Origin: Bacillota bacterium
Lineage (GTDB): Bacteria > Bacillota > Clostridia > Lachnospirales > Lachnospiraceae
DNA: 8,502 nucleotides
Reading direction: 5' to 3'
Assembly (NCBI GenBank): GCA_023387635.1
Contig: JAEWHU010000198.1
Coordinates: forward strand, 1-8,502
Positions 5,595-8,502 of this stretch are shown one piece after another. The first letter of the stretch is position 1. Every line of letters begins with the position of its first letter. Position numbers and translations under genes: made by a program. Below the pieces are notes generated by a model. The model saw nothing but the letters and a program-made list of their open reading frames with translations. It did no database searches and was not told the origin of the DNA.

Positions 5595-7976
5595 ATGGCA
5601 ATGTTTTTTAAATTGATTAAGAAAGATTTGAAAAATAAAAAGAGTATGAACATTATTATATTTTTGTTCGTTATAATGACCACTACCTTAATCGCAAGCA
5701 GTAGTAATATGATTTATACAGCTCTAAACGCATTAGATAATTTTTTTGAAGTGTCTAAGGTAGGAGATTTTTTATCAATTATTTATGATAATGATACTAA
5801 TAATGAGAGAATGAATGGGTGGTTGAATCAGAGTGATTTGGTGGAAAGCTTCAGTAAAGATAAATCTCTGTATCTTTATAATGGTGATATTATTCTTCCA
5901 GATAATTATGATGAATCGGAATTGTCTTCTACTTTAATTCTTACAGCAGCACCAAAGGAAGGAAATCTAATATTTAACCAAGATAATAAAGTAATCGAAT
6001 TAAATGAGGGAGAGGTAGCTATTCCTGCATTCATAAAACAAAAACTAGATATACCAATTGGGGAGAAGATTAGGATAGCAGTTGATGGTGTAGAGAAAGA
6101 ATTCATAGTTGTAGCTTATTGTAAAGATGCAATTCTTGGATCTAGTATGTCGGGTATGAAGAGGATTGTGTTAAATGAAGAAGATTACAGTATGTATGAA
6201 AGTGTTGCAGATACCAGGAAAATTGAAATATATAATATATCTAAAAATGAAAATATAAGTGATGAAGAATTTCTAAAAGAATTCACAAAGCAGGATATTA
6301 GTAATATTGCTTCTTTTTCATCAACTACCATAAATAGTACTTATATTATGGATATTATGGTAGCAGGTTTGATGATGTTAGTTAGTGTATTTCTCATATT
6401 AATTGCATTATTGATTATGAGATTTACAATAGTATTTACCCTTGAGAGCGAATACAGGGAAATTGGAGTAATGAAAGCAATTGGACTACGTAATAAACAC
6501 ATTAAAAAGCTTTATTTGGTAAAGTATTTATTCTTATTTACAACTGGTGGTATGATAGGAATCCTTATAAGTGTACCTGTTAAAAATATTATGCTTGAAA
6601 CATTATCAAGTAATATTGTTATAAAAGAAAGTAATCTAAGTTATGTGATTAACCTTATCTCAGTTGCGGCTATTATAGGTATATTAGTTTTGTTCTGCAA
6701 TCTATGTACCAATAAGATTAATAAATTTTCAGCAATTGATGCCATCAGAAACGGTAGTGATGGAAAAACATTCAAAAAGCTTAGTAGAGTAAGGCTTCAT
6801 ACAAAGAAAAGAATGAAAGTTAGCAGTTTTCTAGCAGTAAGTGATTTAACCAACGGGTTTAAAAGATTTGCTATATTAGCATTTACCTTCCTAATAGGTA
6901 CCATACTAATATTATTTCCTATTAATATGATCAACACGTTACAGTCTGATTCTTTAGTAGAATTATTTGGTTTACCTGATGCAGACGTGTTTATTGATAT
7001 GCCAGATACAGGAGATTTTATTAGCAAAGGTGAGAGTATAGAATTAGTAAAACGCCTAGAAGATATGCAGGAGAAATATAAAGAAGTAGGAGTAGATGTC
7101 ACATTAAGAGCTGAGCTTATGGCAGCATCCAATGCTTATATAGATGATAAAGAAAATTCTTTTAGCATTTATGTAACCAAAGGAATTAGTACAGATATTA
7201 ATAGATATCACTTTTTAGAGGGAGAAGCTCCTGTTCTAGAAAATGAGGTAGCAATCTCTTCAAAACTAGCCAAAGAGAAAAATATTGCAATTGGAGATAC
7301 CATTCACAGCAATGTTGGTGGAAAGGACTATAGCTTTATCATAACAGCAACGTATCAAACAATGAATAACCTTGGTCAGACAATGAAAGTATCCTCCAAT
7401 TTTAATTTTGATGACGTAGAATGTAACAGTATGATACTTAATGGAGATTTTAAGAATAGTGTAGGATATGAAGAAAACAAGGAAAATATGATGAAGGCAC
7501 TTCCTACGTTCAAATATAGCACCGCAAGTGAATTTACATCAACTATGCTTGGGAATATAGTAGATGAATTAGGCATGGTTAAAATTGTAATATTAAGTAT
7601 TGTGATGGGAATTAATATTTTAATTACAACCTTAGTGGTAAGAATGTTATATTCAAAAGAAATCGGCCAGATAGCAATCCTTAAAAGTATTGGATTTAAG
7701 ACTCGTCAGATTAAAATGTGGCAGGTGCTTAGAATAGGAATAGTACTAGTAATTTCAGTTATTATAGGAACTTTATTATCAAAACCTATCACAGAAATAA
7801 TGTCTTCTGGAATATTTTATTTTGCTGGAGCCACCAAGGTAAGGACTCAGATAAATGTTTATGAAGTCTATATTATATATCCACTAGTTATATTAGTACT
7901 TACTATATTAACAGTAACATTAAGCATAAGACAAATTGGTAAAATAAAAGTATGGGAGATTAATAATCAAGAGTAA
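5595..7976 (+). CDS. FtsX/MacB-type ABC transporter permease with duplicated architecture
   Basis: Membrane component of an ABC exporter that works by mechanotransmission rather than by a classical substrate channel; likely cargoes are lipids, peptides or envelope-active antimicrobials. The protein (793 residues) is built twice over: a membrane segment near residues 20-38, an extracellular MacB-like domain (about 40-250), and an FtsX domain with three membrane segments (about 253-375) containing EYREIGVMKAIGLRNKHI. A fourth segment (about 425-445), a second extracellular domain (about 450-655) and a second FtsX domain (about 662-780) with SKEIGQIAILKSIGFKTRQI follow. These repeated EIGxxxAIG-type segments are coupling helices that contact the ATPase. 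ATG 5589 touches the GGAGAG at 5583-5588 and is unlikely; ATG 5595 has GGAG 8 bases upstream and was chosen. The ATPase gene follows after 71 bases. Eight segments and two large ectodomains make it unlike BceB, which has one large loop. Confidence 0.92.
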   Translation: MAMFFKLIKKDLKNKKSMNIIIFLFVIMTTTLIASSSNMIYTALNALDNFFEVSKVGDFLSIIYDNDTNNERMNGWLNQSDLVESFSKDKSLYLYNGDIILPDNYDESELSSTLILTAAPKEGNLIFNQDNKVIELNEGEVAIPAFIKQKLDIPIGEKIRIAVDGVEKEFIVVAYCKDAILGSSMSGMKRIVLNEEDYSMYESVADTRKIEIYNISKNENISDEEFLKEFTKQDISNIASFSSTTINSTYIMDIMVAGLMMLVSVFLILIALLIMRFTIVFTLESEYREIGVMKAIGLRNKHIKKLYLVKYLFLFTTGGMIGILISVPVKNIMLETLSSNIVIKESNLSYVINLISVAAIIGILVLFCNLCTNKINKFSAIDAIRNGSDGKTFKKLSRVRLHTKKRMKVSSFLAVSDLTNGFKRFAILAFTFLIGTILILFPINMINTLQSDSLVELFGLPDADVFIDMPDTGDFISKGESIELVKRLEDMQEKYKEVGVDVTLRAELMAASNAYIDDKENSFSIYVTKGISTDINRYHFLEGEAPVLENEVAISSKLAKEKNIAIGDTIHSNVGGKDYSFIITATYQTMNNLGQTMKVSSNFNFDDVECNSMILNGDFKNSVGYEENKENMMKALPTFKYSTASEFTSTMLGNIVDELGMVKIVILSIVMGINILITTLVVRMLYSKEIGQIAILKSIGFKTRQIKMWQVLRIGIVLVISVIIGTLLSKPITEIMSSGIFYFAGATKVRTQINVYEVYIIYPLVILVLTILTVTLSIRQIGKIKVWEINNQE

Positions 7977-8047
7977 ATTAATAATTATAGTTTAAAAATA
8001 GAGCAAATATAGAATATAAGTTGTCTAAAGGACAGAAAGGTGAAATT

Positions 8048-8502
8048 ATGAGTACAATATTAAAAACAAAAAATTTATGTAAAACATATGTGGTTAATAA
8101 AAGGCAAAATAATGTCTTAAGAAATATTAATTTTAAGATTGAAGAGGGGGAATTTGTTTCAATCATGGGGCCCTCTGGCTCGGGTAAATCAACTATTTTG
8201 TATACAGTAAGTGGCATGGATAGATTAACTGCTGGAGAAGTGACCTTTAATGGAAGAGATATTAGTAAGCTGTCTGATAATGAGATATCTGATGTTAGGC
8301 TGAATGAAATGGGGTTTGTATTTCAACAAATGCATATGTTGAGAAATTTATCCATTTATGATAATATTGTGGTAGCAGCTTACAATTCAAATCATGGAAA
8401 AACAAAAGAAGACCGTGAAAGAATTAATGAAAGAGCGAAAGATTTAATGAGAAAGTTTCAGATTATTGACGTAGCTGATAATGATATTACCCAGGGTTCA
8501 GG
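8048..8502 (+). CDS. ABC transporter ATP-binding protein, MacB/LolD type (3' end outside window)
   Basis: ATPase partner of the preceding permease, hydrolysing ATP on the cytoplasmic face. The 151 visible residues include the A-loop tyrosine (KTYVV, residue 14), Walker A GPSGSGKST (41-49), and the Q-loop in FVFQQMHML (91-98). The run DITQGSG at the cut end is the start of the ABC signature. The signature therefore begins GSG where LSGGQ is standard; the window stops before it can be read further. The order (A-loop, Walker A, Q-loop, signature near residue 150) and the KTYVV...NVLRNINF start are typical of the short ATPases that pair with FtsX-type permeases, normally 220-260 residues in total. 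AGAAAGG (8034-8040 area) lies 7 bases before the ATG. It probably shares the permease transcript, as the 71-base gap shows no terminator. Confidence 0.95.
   Translation, partial: MSTILKTKNLCKTYVVNKRQNNVLRNINFKIEEGEFVSIMGPSGSGKSTILYTVSGMDRLTAGEVTFNGRDISKLSDNEISDVRLNEMGFVFQQMHMLRNLSIYDNIVVAAYNSNHGKTKEDRERINERAKDLMRKFQIIDVADNDITQGS

Noticed and set aside
8022..8034. Small hairpin TGTCT-AAA-GGACA between permease and ATPase as a terminator or attenuator
   Set aside because: It has only five pairs including one wobble and no T-run after it; it could modestly affect translation of the ATPase but is too weak to annotate.
7978..8217. Minus-strand open frame covering the start of the ATPase gene
   Set aside because: It lies opposite the ATPase N-terminus including Walker A, so it is a shadow of that coding sequence.

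Overview
The window is AT-rich, densely coding, and every supported gene lies on the plus strand. The protein families (BlaI/BlaR1-type regulator and membrane peptidase, YdhG-like DUF1801 protein, FtsX-type ABC exporter), the AAAGGAG/GGAGG ribosome binding sites and the codon use suggest a low-GC Firmicute. A clostridium of the Lachnospiraceae type is most likely. That placement is inference from style and gene content, not from a marker gene.

Layout. Bases 2-286 hold the 3' end of an unrecognised helical protein. A 120-base gap follows (288-404) that is rich in inverted repeats and can be drawn as a pseudoknotted RNA. Next comes a serine beta-lactamase/DD-peptidase-fold gene (422-1500) broken by an exact 26-bp tandem duplication just after its SxxK catalytic motif. 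A GNAT acetyltransferase (1539-2126) and a small DUF1801/YdhG-like protein (2264-2635) complete the left half; a strong hairpin lies in the leader of the latter.

The centre is a regulator-sensor pair: a BlaI/MecI-family repressor (2743-3105) and a BlaR1-like M56 metallopeptidase (3109-5337), 3 bases apart. A clear sigma-A-type promoter overlaps one of two near-identical 19-bp palindromes that are probably the repressor's own operators. A Rho-independent terminator (5355-5388) closes this unit. The peptidase keeps the HExxH zinc site, but after its last membrane segment it carries about 435 residues that do not look like the penicillin-binding sensor of classical BlaR1, so its signal is probably not a beta-lactam bound covalently.

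The right side is a two-gene ABC exporter: a 793-residue FtsX/MacB-type permease (5595-7976) and its ATPase (8048 to the window edge, cut inside the signature motif). Its upstream region has a perfect TATAAT and a dyad just downstream that partly resembles the BlaI-type operators. This raises the possibility that repressor, protease and exporter form one envelope-stress or antimicrobial-peptide response. The most notable items are the reversible-looking 26-bp duplication, the pseudoknotted intergenic element, and the non-classical BlaI/M56 module with a possible third operator in front of the exporter.
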